This document shows positions 38,707 through 49,800 of a stretch of 64,000 nucleotides of DNA, one piece after another. Positions within the stretch are counted from its first letter, which is position 1. Each line of letters starts with the position of its first letter. The translations under genes and the position numbers were made by a program. The notes below the pieces were generated by a model. That model did no database searches. It worked only from the letters and a program-made list of their open reading frames with translations, and was not told the origin of the DNA. This stretch comes from Candida dubliniensis CD36 (lineage: Eukaryota > Ascomycota > Pichiomycetes > Serinales > Debaryomycetaceae): positions 1,798,001 through 1,862,000 of the forward strand of contig NC_012860.1 in NCBI RefSeq assembly GCF_000026945.1, written 5' to 3'.

Positions 38707-40911
38707 TCATCTGCTGGGGTACTTGGGTCAGGATTCCAGCCCAGTGACAATTTCGGTGAAAGTTTGAACCAAAATATTTATCAAAGTAGTTACCAAAATG
38801 CCCAGCCATCATTGCAGCAACAGTTTTTCCCACAATTTCAACAGTCGCAACAGCAACCATCTCAGCAAGCTAACAATGCACTGCAATTACAGCAACCTTA
38901 TCAACCAGCACAGCAGATGGTACGCCAGACTTCACATTTTCAGCAACAGCAACAACAACAACCTAACCTGCAGCAGTTTTACAATCAACAGCAAGCTTCA
39001 GTCCTCCAACAACAACAAATTCAACTTCAATCAGCTCATCAACAACAACAGTCTTTGCTCAGTATGAATTCTATAAATGTGGATAATCCAAATTCTGTTT
39101 ATTGGCAACATCAACAACAATTATGTCAAATATCGAGAGGATCGAATGTGCCTCATTATTACGCCAGGCAATATGCATCCAATTCAAGAAAGGCAAAGAA
39201 TCCATATAGTGAAGTTAAATCTGTGGGATTGGTGGAAGCCACAAGGTCTATGGTAGCAAGTCTTGAAGACGAAGAAGAGAAAAAGAAGAAACCAATAAAT
39301 TACCAAGGCACTCCAACCACGTCAGCTGCATTGTTACACAATAAGAAATCAACACAAGATATTTTTGAAGATGATTCAATGGAAGAACAAAGAATGAGAC
39401 TCAAGACTCAAGGTAAACAGTTGTGGTGTCAGTTAGATTTGAGTGGACAAGGATTGGTTAATATCTCATCAAAGTTGTTTCATTACGATTTTTTGGAGTC
39501 CTTGTATTTGAGTAACAATAAATTGAATGCTATACCATCGAGCATAAGCAAGTTGAGAAACTTGAGAACGTTAGATTTATCTCATAATAGAATTAACGAA
39601 TTACCGGAAGAATTGGGGTTGTGTTTTAATTTAAGATACTTGTTTCTTTTCGATAACAACATCAAGACATTGCCTTATTCTTTTGGGAACATGATTGAAT
39701 TATTGTTTATTGGTGTTGAGGGTAATCCACTAGAACCCAGAATTGCCAATTTGATTGCAGAAAAGGGAACCAAGGAACTAATTGCCACTTTGAGAGATCA
39801 AACTACTGTCACAAGAACACCAAAACCAAGAGGCTGGTTGACATTAGAGGACGACGGTGAAGTTGTTGACTCCAATGAAGTATACAAAATTGAACCAGAG
39901 TCTAGTGACAACTTTACTGTGTTGTCTTACAATACGCTTTGTCAGCATTATGCTACTCCCAAGATGTACAAATTTACTCCTTCGTGGGCATTAGATTGGG
40001 ATTACAGAAAAAATTTGTTGCAGAAAGAAGTATTGGGTTACAGTACGGATATTATTTGTATGCAAGAAGTGGAAACAAAAACATTCAATGAATTCTGGCT
40101 TCCAGTCATGACTGCAAATGGTTACAAAGGGTACTTTTTTTCTAAGACGAGATCCAAAACTATGAATGAAGCCGACTCAAAGAAAGTAGACGGGTGTGCT
40201 ACTTTTTTTAAGAATGACAAGTTCTCATTGGTCCATAAACAAAATTTTGAATACAATAGTGTCTGCATGGGGTCAGATAAGTATAAAAAGACCAAAGATT
40301 TGTTTAATAGGTTCATGAATAAGGATAATATTGCATTGATCTCGTATCTTCAACATAAGGAATCGGGTGAGAAAATTGCGGTTGTCAATACTCATTTGCA
40401 TTGGGACCCTGCATTCAATGATGTGAAAGCATTACAGGTTGGTATCTTGTTGGAGGAATTGCAAGGCATTATTAAAAAATATCGTCATACAAATTCTAAT
40501 GAAGATATCAAGAACTCTTCTATAATCGTTTGTGGCGATTTTAACTCGGTAAAGGATAGTGCAGTTTACCAATTGTTTTCCACTGGTGCATCTAAAGGTC
40601 ATGAAGATATGAATGGTAGAGATTACGGCAAGTTTACAGAAGAGGGATTCCATCATCCGTTCAAATTAAAATCGGCATATGAAACTGTAGGCGAACTACC
40701 TTTTACCAATTTGACTCCTGCTTTTACCGATAATATTGATTATATATGGTATTCAACGCCAACTTTGCAAGTGAAAGGTTTGCTTGGAAGGGTTGATGAA
40801 GAATACACTAGTCATTCTATTGGATTTCCTGATGCCAACTTTCCGTCCGATCATGTTCCCATTTTAGCCAAGTTCCATTTGAAAAAAGGTAAGAAGTACC
40901 ACTCTGTATAG
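38557..40911 (+). CDS. CCR4: CCR4-NOT deadenylase catalytic subunit Ccr4
   Basis: 784 residues. The N-terminus (about 1-190) is glutamine-rich, with a run of about 15 Gln encoded mainly by 12 consecutive CAG codons (38668-38703). Leucine-rich repeats at about 285-400 (LESLYLSNNKLNAIPSSISKLRNLRTLDLSHNRI...) form the Pop2/Caf1-binding segment. The exonuclease-endonuclease-phosphatase domain runs from about 445 to the end, with E504 in MQEVE, D661 and N663 in CGDFNS, and D765-H766 in SDHVP, the metal-binding and catalytic residues. The enzyme shortens mRNA poly(A) tails. A Not3/Not5 partner of the same complex is encoded at the right edge of this window. A CTG at 38638 (residue 28) should be Ser in this clade. 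Confidence 0.96.
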
Positions 40912-41009
40912 GCAAAGATTGCTTAATATGTACAATAAATAGTATCAATAGATTTAAATTTTTAAAGCTTAAATTTGATATTGTCTCTTTTGCCTTGTGT
41001 GTTTTCTCA

Positions 41010-43277
41010 CTATAAATATGCTATGACTAATCCTAACAAACTATTAAAAATAAGGAAAATTGAAGAAGGTACGCCACCATTGACCAGGTCGCCTCCATTT
41101 TTCTTCTTCGAGGAAGTAGAAGTAGAAGAAGAAGAAGAAGACTCGCCATTTGAGGAATATCCGGTAGTCGTGCTTGTATGTTGGGTTGTAGAAGATGCGC
41201 TGCCGCTTGTGTGAGTTTTAGTCGCAAGTCCAGAAATCCCACTAACACTAGAAACAGATGCAGCATCTTTAAATCCACCAGTCCAACAATACTCTTGAAA
41301 ACATTTTTTACATTCATCTGATTGTTCCTCACCTAACCGTTCTTGTTGTCTTCTAATTATTGCACAGCCAACACAGGTTGACCAATTTTGGTCATCCGTC
41401 AAATTGTTTCTTGTCACAGTCTCAAACCCATTTCTAATAGCACCAAATTTCTCTTGATCAGAATAGGATAACTTGAAAGTGGAAAAGTTGGAATTGTAAC
41501 TCATCCGAGTGTTCGATGTGTATACGATTAATGGAACATCAGTGGCATTTATTTTATCGTTCTCATGCCAAGCTACCAAATCTTCCAAGTCTGAAGAATT
41601 GCATCCAAAAAATACAGGTTTATCTCCCATATTCTTATCTAAAAATGTTTTATGGTCCGGTGCAAATGGGAATGGAGTTCCTTTCCCCTGTTTCGAAAAT
41701 TGTCGTTTGTAAGTTTCTTGAATCGAAGTACCGTTGGGCCAGCTAGAATTAGTATCAGCAGAATTATCAAATGCAAAAATCACATCAACACTACGCTCAT
41801 TTTGGATCAATGGATAAAATGGAACGTTTTGTAAATCTTCTCCCCCATCACACAAATAGAGAGTATCATTAGTGGTTATGGATTTGATTCCGGCAGAATC
41901 TGCACCAAAAAATGGGTTTGGCTCATACACAGCAATATCATATTCTTCATCACTTACATCTGTTAATACTTTCTCCAAAATCATTTTAATCACTGAGTTA
42001 ATTGAATAATTATCGAGTTGAAGCAAAATCTGATTGAATAAAGATGAGGATGTACCCATTATAAACCCAGCGTTATCAAAATTATTTACACAAATATCTG
42101 TGTTGTTTGGATCACCATTGTTTACTGAAGATCCAAGATATTGGATATCAGTAAAGGATTTCAATGAAGGATCCCAAGACCCCAATTCATAAGGACTAAT
42201 CTCGAATATTGTGGAATTTTCATTAATAATGTATGTTCCAGGAGTTCTCCCATTGGCAACCACAATCGGATAGGGCATCAGATGATCCTGAAAGCTGGAA
42301 AGATTACGAATGCTTGACCAGGTAATGTTAGCACCACCTGTTCCACTGTCGTCCTCTTCAAAGAACTGATAAGATAAGGCTCTACCCCAAGTATCTGTGA
42401 CTGAGGTTTGAAACCCAGCATCTTCTTTAGCCTGAATTGCTTGGGCTAATCCGTAGTAGTAAGCAATGGTTTTATCAATTCTCATGCCACTCGGATTAAG
42501 TATTGAATCTTGTAACTGCCAAATGGTTGATTTTCCATTGACTATATCCCCAACTGAAAGCCAATCATTCAAAGCCAACAGTCCAACTAACCAATTACCA
42601 CCTGACAACCCAACTACATACGTTGAGCTATCCAATAACCCACCTAATCCGTGCTTATTGGCATCTTCATATCGTCCATCTAAACCTAACATTTGTCCAG
42701 CACCAGCTAGCATGGCTCGGTACCCGCCACCACTGAATGACAACCCAATGGTGATATTATGGTTTGCGGCATTATCATTAACAAATGATTTAGCATCAAA
42801 ATCAGAAAGATTAGCACGTGTGCTCAAAAAATCTATCAAGTTTTTATTTGTTGTTTCCTGACGTTTGTGGATATAGTCCTTTTCTTGCTGAGATAGTTCT
42901 GAAGCTGTTCGTATAAATGATTTTTTCGAAGGGCATGTCAAATTATAAGGAGCATAGTCTGTCTTTTGATCTCCTGAATCCCCGTCTAAAAAACTTTGGT
43001 ACCATGAACTGCCTGAAGTGTTGCCAGTGAGCAATGAGGAGTCTGTAGAACTTGCTGAGTCAGAGGAGCTTTTGGTTGATGATGTCTGGGGAGATGACGA
43101 CTGACTCAGAGAGGAACCTGAACCAAACAAATCAAAAGGTAATAATCCACCAGACGAGCTAGTTTCAGATGGAGATGAGTCCAGAGAAGTTGAGGACCCG
43201 GACGAATCAAATGGCCAAATCGCTTGCGTTTGGCTTATCAAAATAGACCCTATTATTAACTTCAAATAAACCTTCAT
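41010..43277 (-). CDS. PLB5: GPI-anchored phospholipase B
   Basis: 755 residues from the ATG at 43275-43277 (MKVYLKLIIGSILISQTQA, a signal peptide with likely cleavage after residue 19). A Ser-rich region precedes the lysophospholipase/PLA2 catalytic domain. Motifs include SGGGYRAML from S182, GLSGGNW with the nucleophile-type serine S225, and DGGED from D477. Many N-x-S/T sites suggest glycosylation. The C-terminus is Ser/Thr-rich followed by a short hydrophobic tail (SIFLIFNSLLGLVIAYL), the pattern of a GPI-anchor signal. Such enzymes hydrolyse phospholipids at the cell surface. Length agrees with C. albicans PLB5 as I remember it. A TATATATA box sits about 90 nt upstream. Convergent with CCR4, 98 bp apart. 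Confidence 0.93.
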   Translation of the reverse strand: MKVYLKLIIGSILISQTQAIWPFDSSGSSTSLDSSPSETSSSGGLLPFDLFGSGSSLSQSSSPQTSSTKSSSDSASSTDSSLLTGNTSGSSWYQSFLDGDSGDQKTDYAPYNLTCPSKKSFIRTASELSQQEKDYIHKRQETTNKNLIDFLSTRANLSDFDAKSFVNDNAANHNITIGLSFSGGGYRAMLAGAGQMLGLDGRYEDANKHGLGGLLDSSTYVVGLSGGNWLVGLLALNDWLSVGDIVNGKSTIWQLQDSILNPSGMRIDKTIAYYYGLAQAIQAKEDAGFQTSVTDTWGRALSYQFFEEDDSGTGGANITWSSIRNLSSFQDHLMPYPIVVANGRTPGTYIINENSTIFEISPYELGSWDPSLKSFTDIQYLGSSVNNGDPNNTDICVNNFDNAGFIMGTSSSLFNQILLQLDNYSINSVIKMILEKVLTDVSDEEYDIAVYEPNPFFGADSAGIKSITTNDTLYLCDGGEDLQNVPFYPLIQNERSVDVIFAFDNSADTNSSWPNGTSIQETYKRQFSKQGKGTPFPFAPDHKTFLDKNMGDKPVFFGCNSSDLEDLVAWHENDKINATDVPLIVYTSNTRMSYNSNFSTFKLSYSDQEKFGAIRNGFETVTRNNLTDDQNWSTCVGCAIIRRQQERLGEEQSDECKKCFQEYCWTGGFKDAASVSSVSGISGLATKTHTSGSASSTTQHTSTTTGYSSNGESSSSSSTSTSSKKKNGGDLVNGGVPSSIFLIFNSLLGLVIAYL

Positions 43278-43785
43278 TGTTGAGAGAAAGTAAGAAAACA
43301 AATGATTTGTTATGAAACAATAAAAAAAGAATTTCTTGACAAATGTTTTTATTTATTGGGGTTTGTATATATACGAGTTTAAGTGTATGTGGACTTTTCG
43401 GTCTATCCGCCATCCCAATCACACTCTAAAATTTCATTGATATAAAAATATGTTTTTATTTTTTCTTCCTATTTGGGAAAGTTAGCAACAATAAGAGATC
43501 ATGTCTGATTAAGTGGCAGCAAGAGAAAAAAAAAAAATAACAATTTTTGTTTGTAATTGATAAAAACGTTTATTGCCGTACACTTTAGTTATCGTTGTAG
43601 ATTCTGTTAATAAGCGACAGTTGTGGGGAAACCTAATTCAGTAGTAGTGGTCATAGTTTTCTAATTGCCTATCAGTTGATAAAAAATTATTAAAAGAATA
43701 CGAAAACTTTTTTAGGCTATGAAGACTGTACTAACAATTGTCAAAGACTTCATGCTAAATATTCCGCAACTTTACTGACACACTT
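43278..43785. promoter_or_regulatory. PLB5 upstream region and 3' flank of the phosphomutase-like gene
   Basis: 508 bp between same-strand genes. The PLB5-proximal part contains the TATA box listed separately. The remainder is AT-rich without recognisable features. Confidence 0.45.
43366..43373 (-). promoter_or_regulatory. TATA box of PLB5
   Basis: TATATATA within GTATATATAC, centred about 90 nt upstream of the PLB5 ATG. It is the clearest TATA element in this intergenic region; TATA-containing promoters are typical of regulated cell-surface genes. Confidence 0.55.
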
Positions 43786-44778
43786 TTAATTCCGTCTGGT
43801 ACCTTTAATCACTATAGGAAGCATGCCACCAGTAGATACTGTAAAATTTCTATGACCAACCACATTAATAGCAGATCTAATTGTGCCCGAATGTGAAGTG
43901 GTACTGATAAAAATGTTATCAATTGCCAGTTTTTTGTCAACTTTACTTGACTTGCAATCCTGCTCAAACAAATCTTGCAAATACCCATTTACACGAAGTG
44001 ATTGTTCAGGCATGGTTTCTCTTGTCTCGGTAAAATAAATATCTTCCTCTTCTAAATCGTCCGTTATAAACCCATAAATGCTACCAAATTTCTGATGAAT
44101 TTCAGACCTTGTGGACCGTTTGTCACTCAAGTTTTTCCCAATTTTTTCTCTCAACTTTTCACACACAACAGGTCTCTTGTCTGCTGGTTTTAGATCATGC
44201 CAAGTTACAGCTAAGGTGCTGCAGGCTCTTTGTAATGACGAGACATAAAATTTATTAGGAATGGGGGCTCCTAGCATTAACTCTGATTTCCAGAATTCTC
44301 TGTTTTCCTTCGCCTGTTGCAATCCAATCTCTGTCAATTCTGAATCTGGGGCCCAAGTAAATTGATCATTACCAATGAGTTTGCAATTCTTTTCGTGCCA
44401 TAAATGCAACCCTTCCAACTCAACAATCTGTGTTTGTGTAGAATGCCCATGTCGGGAAAAAAATATTAGTTTATACTGAACATTATCTGGAGCTTCATTA
44501 TTAAGCTTTATCAATTCGGTTTTTATGTCCTCCCAAGATTTTTTTCTACCCATATTTTGAAAAGTATGATTGAACCCAAAATCATCTGTAGAAATATCGC
44601 TCTGGACAAAGAACCCTTGAACGACTTCAAAATCCCAAGGATATTTTAAGTTTCCATTCTCGTCTCTGTGATGCTTGATTTTTATCCATTGTTCCCTATA
44701 CTGTTGGGCACCTTCTGAATTTCCATGTGCGTCTGAATAATCTGTCTCTGTGGGTGTTAATAAGGATTGCCGTGTCAT
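43786..44778 (-). CDS. Histidine phosphatase / phosphoglycerate mutase superfamily protein, PMU1-like
   Basis: 330 residues. The RHG motif of the superfamily is at 109-111 (LIFFSRHGHSTQT), giving the phosphorylated histidine H110. The region LTEIGLQQAKENREFW and a later H-S-G segment (ISTTSHSGTIRSAINVVGH) provide the second catalytic histidine. Overall layout (N-terminal extension, W/H-rich segment EGLHLWHEKNC before the catalytic core) resembles yeast Pmu1 and relatives rather than glycolytic phosphoglycerate mutase, so a phosphatase role is more likely; the substrate is unknown. The ATG at 44776-44778 is first in frame. Confidence 0.8.
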   Translation of the reverse strand: MTRQSLLTPTETDYSDAHGNSEGAQQYREQWIKIKHHRDENGNLKYPWDFEVVQGFFVQSDISTDDFGFNHTFQNMGRKKSWEDIKTELIKLNNEAPDNVQYKLIFFSRHGHSTQTQIVELEGLHLWHEKNCKLIGNDQFTWAPDSELTEIGLQQAKENREFWKSELMLGAPIPNKFYVSSLQRACSTLAVTWHDLKPADKRPVVCEKLREKIGKNLSDKRSTRSEIHQKFGSIYGFITDDLEEEDIYFTETRETMPEQSLRVNGYLQDLFEQDCKSSKVDKKLAIDNIFISTTSHSGTIRSAINVVGHRNFTVSTGGMLPIVIKGTRRN

Positions 44779-45620
44779 ATGGATACAAACAAAAGAAACA
44801 TTACAATGCCTTGTAGTTGAACCTTTTGGATTTTTTCAAAATCATCACAGACACTTGAGGTGTACGAAGTGAGAGAAAATATGAAAAAAAGATTTTAATT
44901 ATCAGGTGGTGGTTCCTCAACCACATACGCTACCAAAATTGTGATTCTCTAAGAATTGAATTAACCATTAGTCATATCCAGCCATGTATGGACTAAATAT
45001 GTAACAGAGATGGCTCTTTATTCTTTAATGATAAATTGAAGTATCTGTACTATTTACAATGACAATGTTGAATATTTTGTGCTTTATTTGATAAAAGTTT
45101 GCAAAAAGTCTTGAGAAAAAACTTCAAGTAAAATTTGGAGCAAAACTATTGCAGCCAAATTGCATACATCATGATACTTTGATGCCATTACAATTAGTAA
45201 ACTAATTTCCAATTTTAATTATATCATAATATTCAAAATAAGAAATTACTGTAAGTGCAGAAAGAATATGGTTAATGTATAATTACACAAATTTACAAAT
45301 ATCTGAACTTGAAAAATTCTTTGAATCGCTTGTTTGGAAAAAATGTTCCACAGCAAGAGAGGTAGTAATGAATCTAACAGTGCTGCTTTATTGAATCAGG
45401 ACCTTAAATTGTACATACAGACACATTTGTGGTGTTTTGACCAGCCAAATACAAAGTATGGCCTAGGTAAAAGATTAGGCCAGTTTGAATTCTCTCAAGT
45501 CATAGTTTACTAATTTTCATAGTCATTGAATACCTTCTTTCCTTTTTCTACTTTAAAGCATAAAAAAAACTTCTGATAATTTATCCTTTTTTAAATATAA
45601 CAATTCTCTCTAGTATAAAG
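44779..45620. other. Intergenic, AT-rich, 842 bp
   Basis: Between the phosphomutase-like gene and the LTP1 3' end, both on the minus strand. I see no ORF with coding character, no tRNA and no repeat. It presumably contains the promoter of the former and terminator of the latter. Confidence 0.45.
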
Positions 45621-46284
45621 CTAATCTAAACTACCTATTTCTTGTTTCAAAAATTCATCTGTGAAATGGCAAATTTGTTTATAATTATATTCAAATCCAT
45701 CAATGCCCCCATAATATGGATCATCAACAATTTTTTTAAACTCACCCGATGTTTTCCAATGTCCAAATAATTCAACCACAGTTTTAGAATCTCTAGGTTT
45801 CAAATGTCTCAAATTGGCCACATTCGATTCATCCATTCCTATAACATAATCAAAATCTTTGAAATCAGAACTGTTGATTTGTTGAGCATGATGAGAAACA
45901 GGGACATCATGCTTCTTACATGTCTTACTTGATCGAGAATCAGGGGTTTCTCCAATATGCCATCCACTGGTACCAAACGAATCTATTCTTTTGAAAAATT
46001 GAGAGTATCCTTGGACTTCCACTTGATGCTTAAAAATTGCTTCTGCCATTGGTGAACGACATCTAATTTTAAGAAAAAAATAAAAATAAAAGTCAATTAG
46101 TAATTTTGTTTAACATTGACAAAAAGCAAACAACCACGTCCTGTTCTACTTTGAATCAAGTATGAGGAAGGGTTATTGCTTAATAATCTCCTTGAGAACA
46201 ATTTTTCTTTAAAACATACATGTTGCCTAAACACACAAAAGCTACTGATATTTGCTTTTCTTTAGGATCAAATTTAGGAGCCAT
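45621..46284 (-). CDS. LTP1: Low-molecular-weight protein tyrosine phosphatase, two exons
   Basis: Spliced gene: exon 1 at 46220-46284 (65 nt), exon 2 at 45621-46062 (442 nt), 168 residues in total. Exon 1 encodes MAPKFDPKEKQISVAFVCLGN plus two bases of the next codon. Exon 2 adds the third base and continues CRSPMAEAIF. Joining them restores the catalytic P-loop C-L-G-N-I-C-R (C-x5-R), which the exon 2 frame alone lacks. The remaining family features are present: IDSFGTS, a DYVIGMDESN block and the general-acid aspartate in VDDPYYG. The enzyme removes phosphate from phosphotyrosine proteins and small aryl phosphates in the cytoplasm. Length is close to yeast Ltp1 (161). Confidence 0.92.
46063..46219 (-). 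other. Spliceosomal intron of LTP1
   Basis: 157 nt. Read on the minus strand it has a consensus yeast donor GTATGT (46214-46219), a branch site TACTAAT, a T-rich tract and an acceptor TTAG ending at 46063. It interrupts the codon before the second cysteine of the P-loop. No snoRNA motif is seen inside. Confidence 0.9.
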
Positions 46285-46801
46285 GACTAACTGTAGAACA
46301 CTTGAGGGAAGAGATTGTTATGGCACTTTACGTTGAATTGCGGATTCTTACTAAATTTTTTTTTAGCTTGGGGTCATATGGTTGTTCCAAGCAAAAATTA
46401 TCACCACCTCAATTATATACAGTACTGTAGTAAATGTTCAAATGACGTTTAATACATCAATGTTGCCATTTATTACAATTCATTCATTGATTTCGATGTG
46501 ATTATTTTGTAATTCACTAAGTATTTGTGGAAACGATGTTACCAAAATATCATTATATGTTTGAATAATATTCTTCTAAAAAGAAAAAACCGAATAAATT
46601 GAATTTAACTCTGAACAGGTACAAAATGTACATATAGATATATACTTGATTAAATGAATAATAATAATAATAAAAAAAAAAAATTTACAATTTCCAATAA
46701 ATGTGATATGACCAATAATTAACGATAATAAAAAAACGAAATATGTGGCAAAATAGTATACACAAATGTAAAGTTCAACCCTAGGCTACTGAAAGTTTGT
46801 T
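46285..46801. other. LTP1 upstream region and MED15 3' flank
   Basis: 517 bp with an AAT microsatellite followed by an A tract at about 46658-46683. No gene or structured RNA recognised. Confidence 0.45.
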
Positions 46802-49800
46802 TCATTGTATGGAAGAAACAACAAAATCCTTCCAGTCATCAAACGATATAGGCTCGTAAAGAAATCTATCAAAATCCAAACCGTCAAGATTCGCCTTTTT
46901 GTTGGTGAACAAAGAATCCAAATCATCTTCTGGCTCGCGTTCTCTTTTAATCAGTTGTGGTTCTTCGACCTCTTGAATTACCAACATTGGTGAAGATGAA
47001 ATAATGTCATCGTTAGTTAATTCTCGAATTATATCCACTTGCTTAAATGACGTTGTTATAGCTAATGGCTTGACTTCACTCGTCCATTCTCCACCAGTTT
47101 TTGGTGATAACGGTGAAGTAGCAGCAGGTTTACCATTAGAGAGTCTTGGCGATGTTTTCATAATTTCTTGATTGTTGACAATAGCTTCGTCCAACTCTAA
47201 CAAATTGGCCAATGAAGCATAGAAAAACTTCTCAGGATCAGTGTTTACTAGCTCGCGACGTTTAGCCAGCTTCGAATCATTTGAGCTCATAGCAAATATA
47301 TCAATCTCAGGAGTAGGATACACATAACTTGGATTGTTAGCGTGATTTGTGGTTCCTGGAGTGGTACTTGATGGAGTTGCCTTTACTGGATAAGCTGGGG
47401 ACTGGGCACTAGGCGTATTCTTGTTGCTGTGAGTTTGAGGTGGTATCTGTGGTGTAGGCATATTATGGGGTGTTTTAATTGCATTCGCCAATGTACCAGG
47501 TGTAGTAGCAGGTAAAGCTCCAGGAGTAGGTGCCGTGCCAGCACTGATTGAAGCTTTTTTCTTTCTTCCCTGGCCGGTGCCTTTTTTACTCGTTTTTGCC
47601 AGCTTTTGTGATGCTTTAGTAACTGACTGCTGTCTTTGAGATGGTTGTTGTTGTTGTTGCTGCACAGGTACTTGTTGCGGTCCTGACATCGGATGTTGTA
47701 TCGGTGTCGGTTGTTGAGGAATCACAGGACTACTATTAACGCCTGGTTGCATTGCCTGTTGTTGTTGTTGTTGTTGTTGTTGAGGTGGTAGCGGTTGTGG
47801 CGGTTGTTGCTGCAGTAGCTGCGGCGTCAAATTCATTTGATTGTTAGATCCACTTGCTCCAGCACCCCAGTTACCTTGATTCACTTGCTGGTTCAGCTGC
47901 AGCTGTTGCATTGCTGTTTGTTGATTTTGATTCATAAATGCCTGATTTCTGGCTTGATTCTGCATCATTTGCTGTTGCTGTTGAGACTGAGGTTGCAGTC
48001 TCACCATATTTTGTTGTTGTTGCTGCTGCTGCTGCTGTTGAGGCATTATATTAGCACCACCTTGCTGAAGTACTTGCTGTCTTCTCAAGTTTATCTGTTC
48101 CTTGACATAATCAAAATACTTGGCGTATTGACTTCTTACCTTTTCCAACAAATCTGGTCCTGCTAAATAGATTCCTCTATGCAAGTTATCTAAAATGTTC
48201 TTTGTCATATATTTCATTTGAATTAAACGTTTAGTACCATCACCATTCTTTGTGAGCAAGTAGAAATAACTAATAATACTATCCACGTTACTGTACTGTT
48301 CCTGAATTCGATTCATGGATTCACGAACAGTAGTTTTGTCTTGCTCGGAGAGCAAACTAGTGACATCTCTCAAAACTACGTTGTTACGTGATACCTCTTC
48401 TATCAACTGTCTCAATCTAATTTTGACTTCATCTGTGAGGGGAGGCAAAATAGAAGACATTGTGATATTTGCTGGTGCAGTTACTGGTCTTCCACGGTTA
48501 ACATTACTATTTTGAGGACCAGAATTATTGTTGTTAACTAGCATCTGTTGGGGAACCAATGGAGAAGAAAGATTAGTCGGATTTGTTGTGACACCTTGTT
48601 TCATTTGGGGTGTGGCCATATTACCTAATGAGGGCAGGCTTTGTGGTAAAGTCTGGACAGGTGCTTGCTGTGCTAGTTGTGACTGCTGAAGAATTGGTGA
48701 TTGCTGTGAAGTATGAGGTTGTGACTGTGACATTTGTTGTTGTTGTTGGTTAGGCATTTTGGCAAGCTGCTGCTGATTTGAACCAGAAGGAACCATGCTA
48801 ACATTAGCATTACTTGTGGCCTGTTGAGAAAGCCGCTGTTTGTATTGCAAAGCCTTTTGATGAAGGATGAACTTTTTAATAAATGCTTCTTTCATTTGAC
48901 CATTAATTTGACCCTGCATTTGCTTCTGCTGTTGTAATTTTGCCAATAAATTCAAAGCATCATTGCTGTATTTAGCATAATCTTCTTGAGTAATTGTAAT
49001 CTGTGGCTTTTGTTGACCAGGAGTAAACTGTTGTTGTGGTTGCTGGTTATTCTGTTGTTGTGCCAACTGAGAAGTCTGATTAGACTGAGAAACAGACTGT
49101 TGTCGTTGTTGTTGTTGTGACAGAGAAGTTGGTTGTTGTCCTTGTTTCTGCTGTCCTAACTGCTGCTGCATTCTTGTTTGTCTCAACAACAGTTCTCTTT
49201 GCTGAGGAGTCAAATTATTAAAATTATTGGTGTTGGGATTATTGTTATTATGGGGATTAGTATTGATATCATTGTTATTAGCGCTTGGACCCTGTACTAA
49301 ATTGTCGCTGCTGTTTCCTGGAATCTCATTTGTATTCCTTTGCATGCTCAACTTTTGCTGCTGTTGACGTATAAACACCTGCAAATGCATACCATGGATA
49401 TCTCTAATAGTAGGAACCATTTCAGGTGGTATCATCCTCTTTCTAATTAAATCAAAAATCTGATTCCAAGTGTTGACTCCAGCAGGCAACTTTGGCATTT
49501 TGTTAAGCAACGGTGGAGGAATGGGTGATGTTCTCATCAAATTAACCAACTGAGGGGGTAATTGACCTTGTGCAGAAGAAGCATTGCTACCACCATTACC
49601 AGCACCACTTGCAGCATTTTGTTGAGTCGACTGAGAAGAGGCGTTCTGCTGATCCCGTTGGCGTTCCTGAGACTGTGGTTGTATAGTTTGTTGTTGTTGT
49701 TGTTGTTGTTGTTGCGGTTGTTGTTGCTGTTGTTGCTGCTGTTGTTGCTGTTGTTGCTGTTGTTGTTGTTGTTGATTAACCATATTACGAAGTTGTTGTT

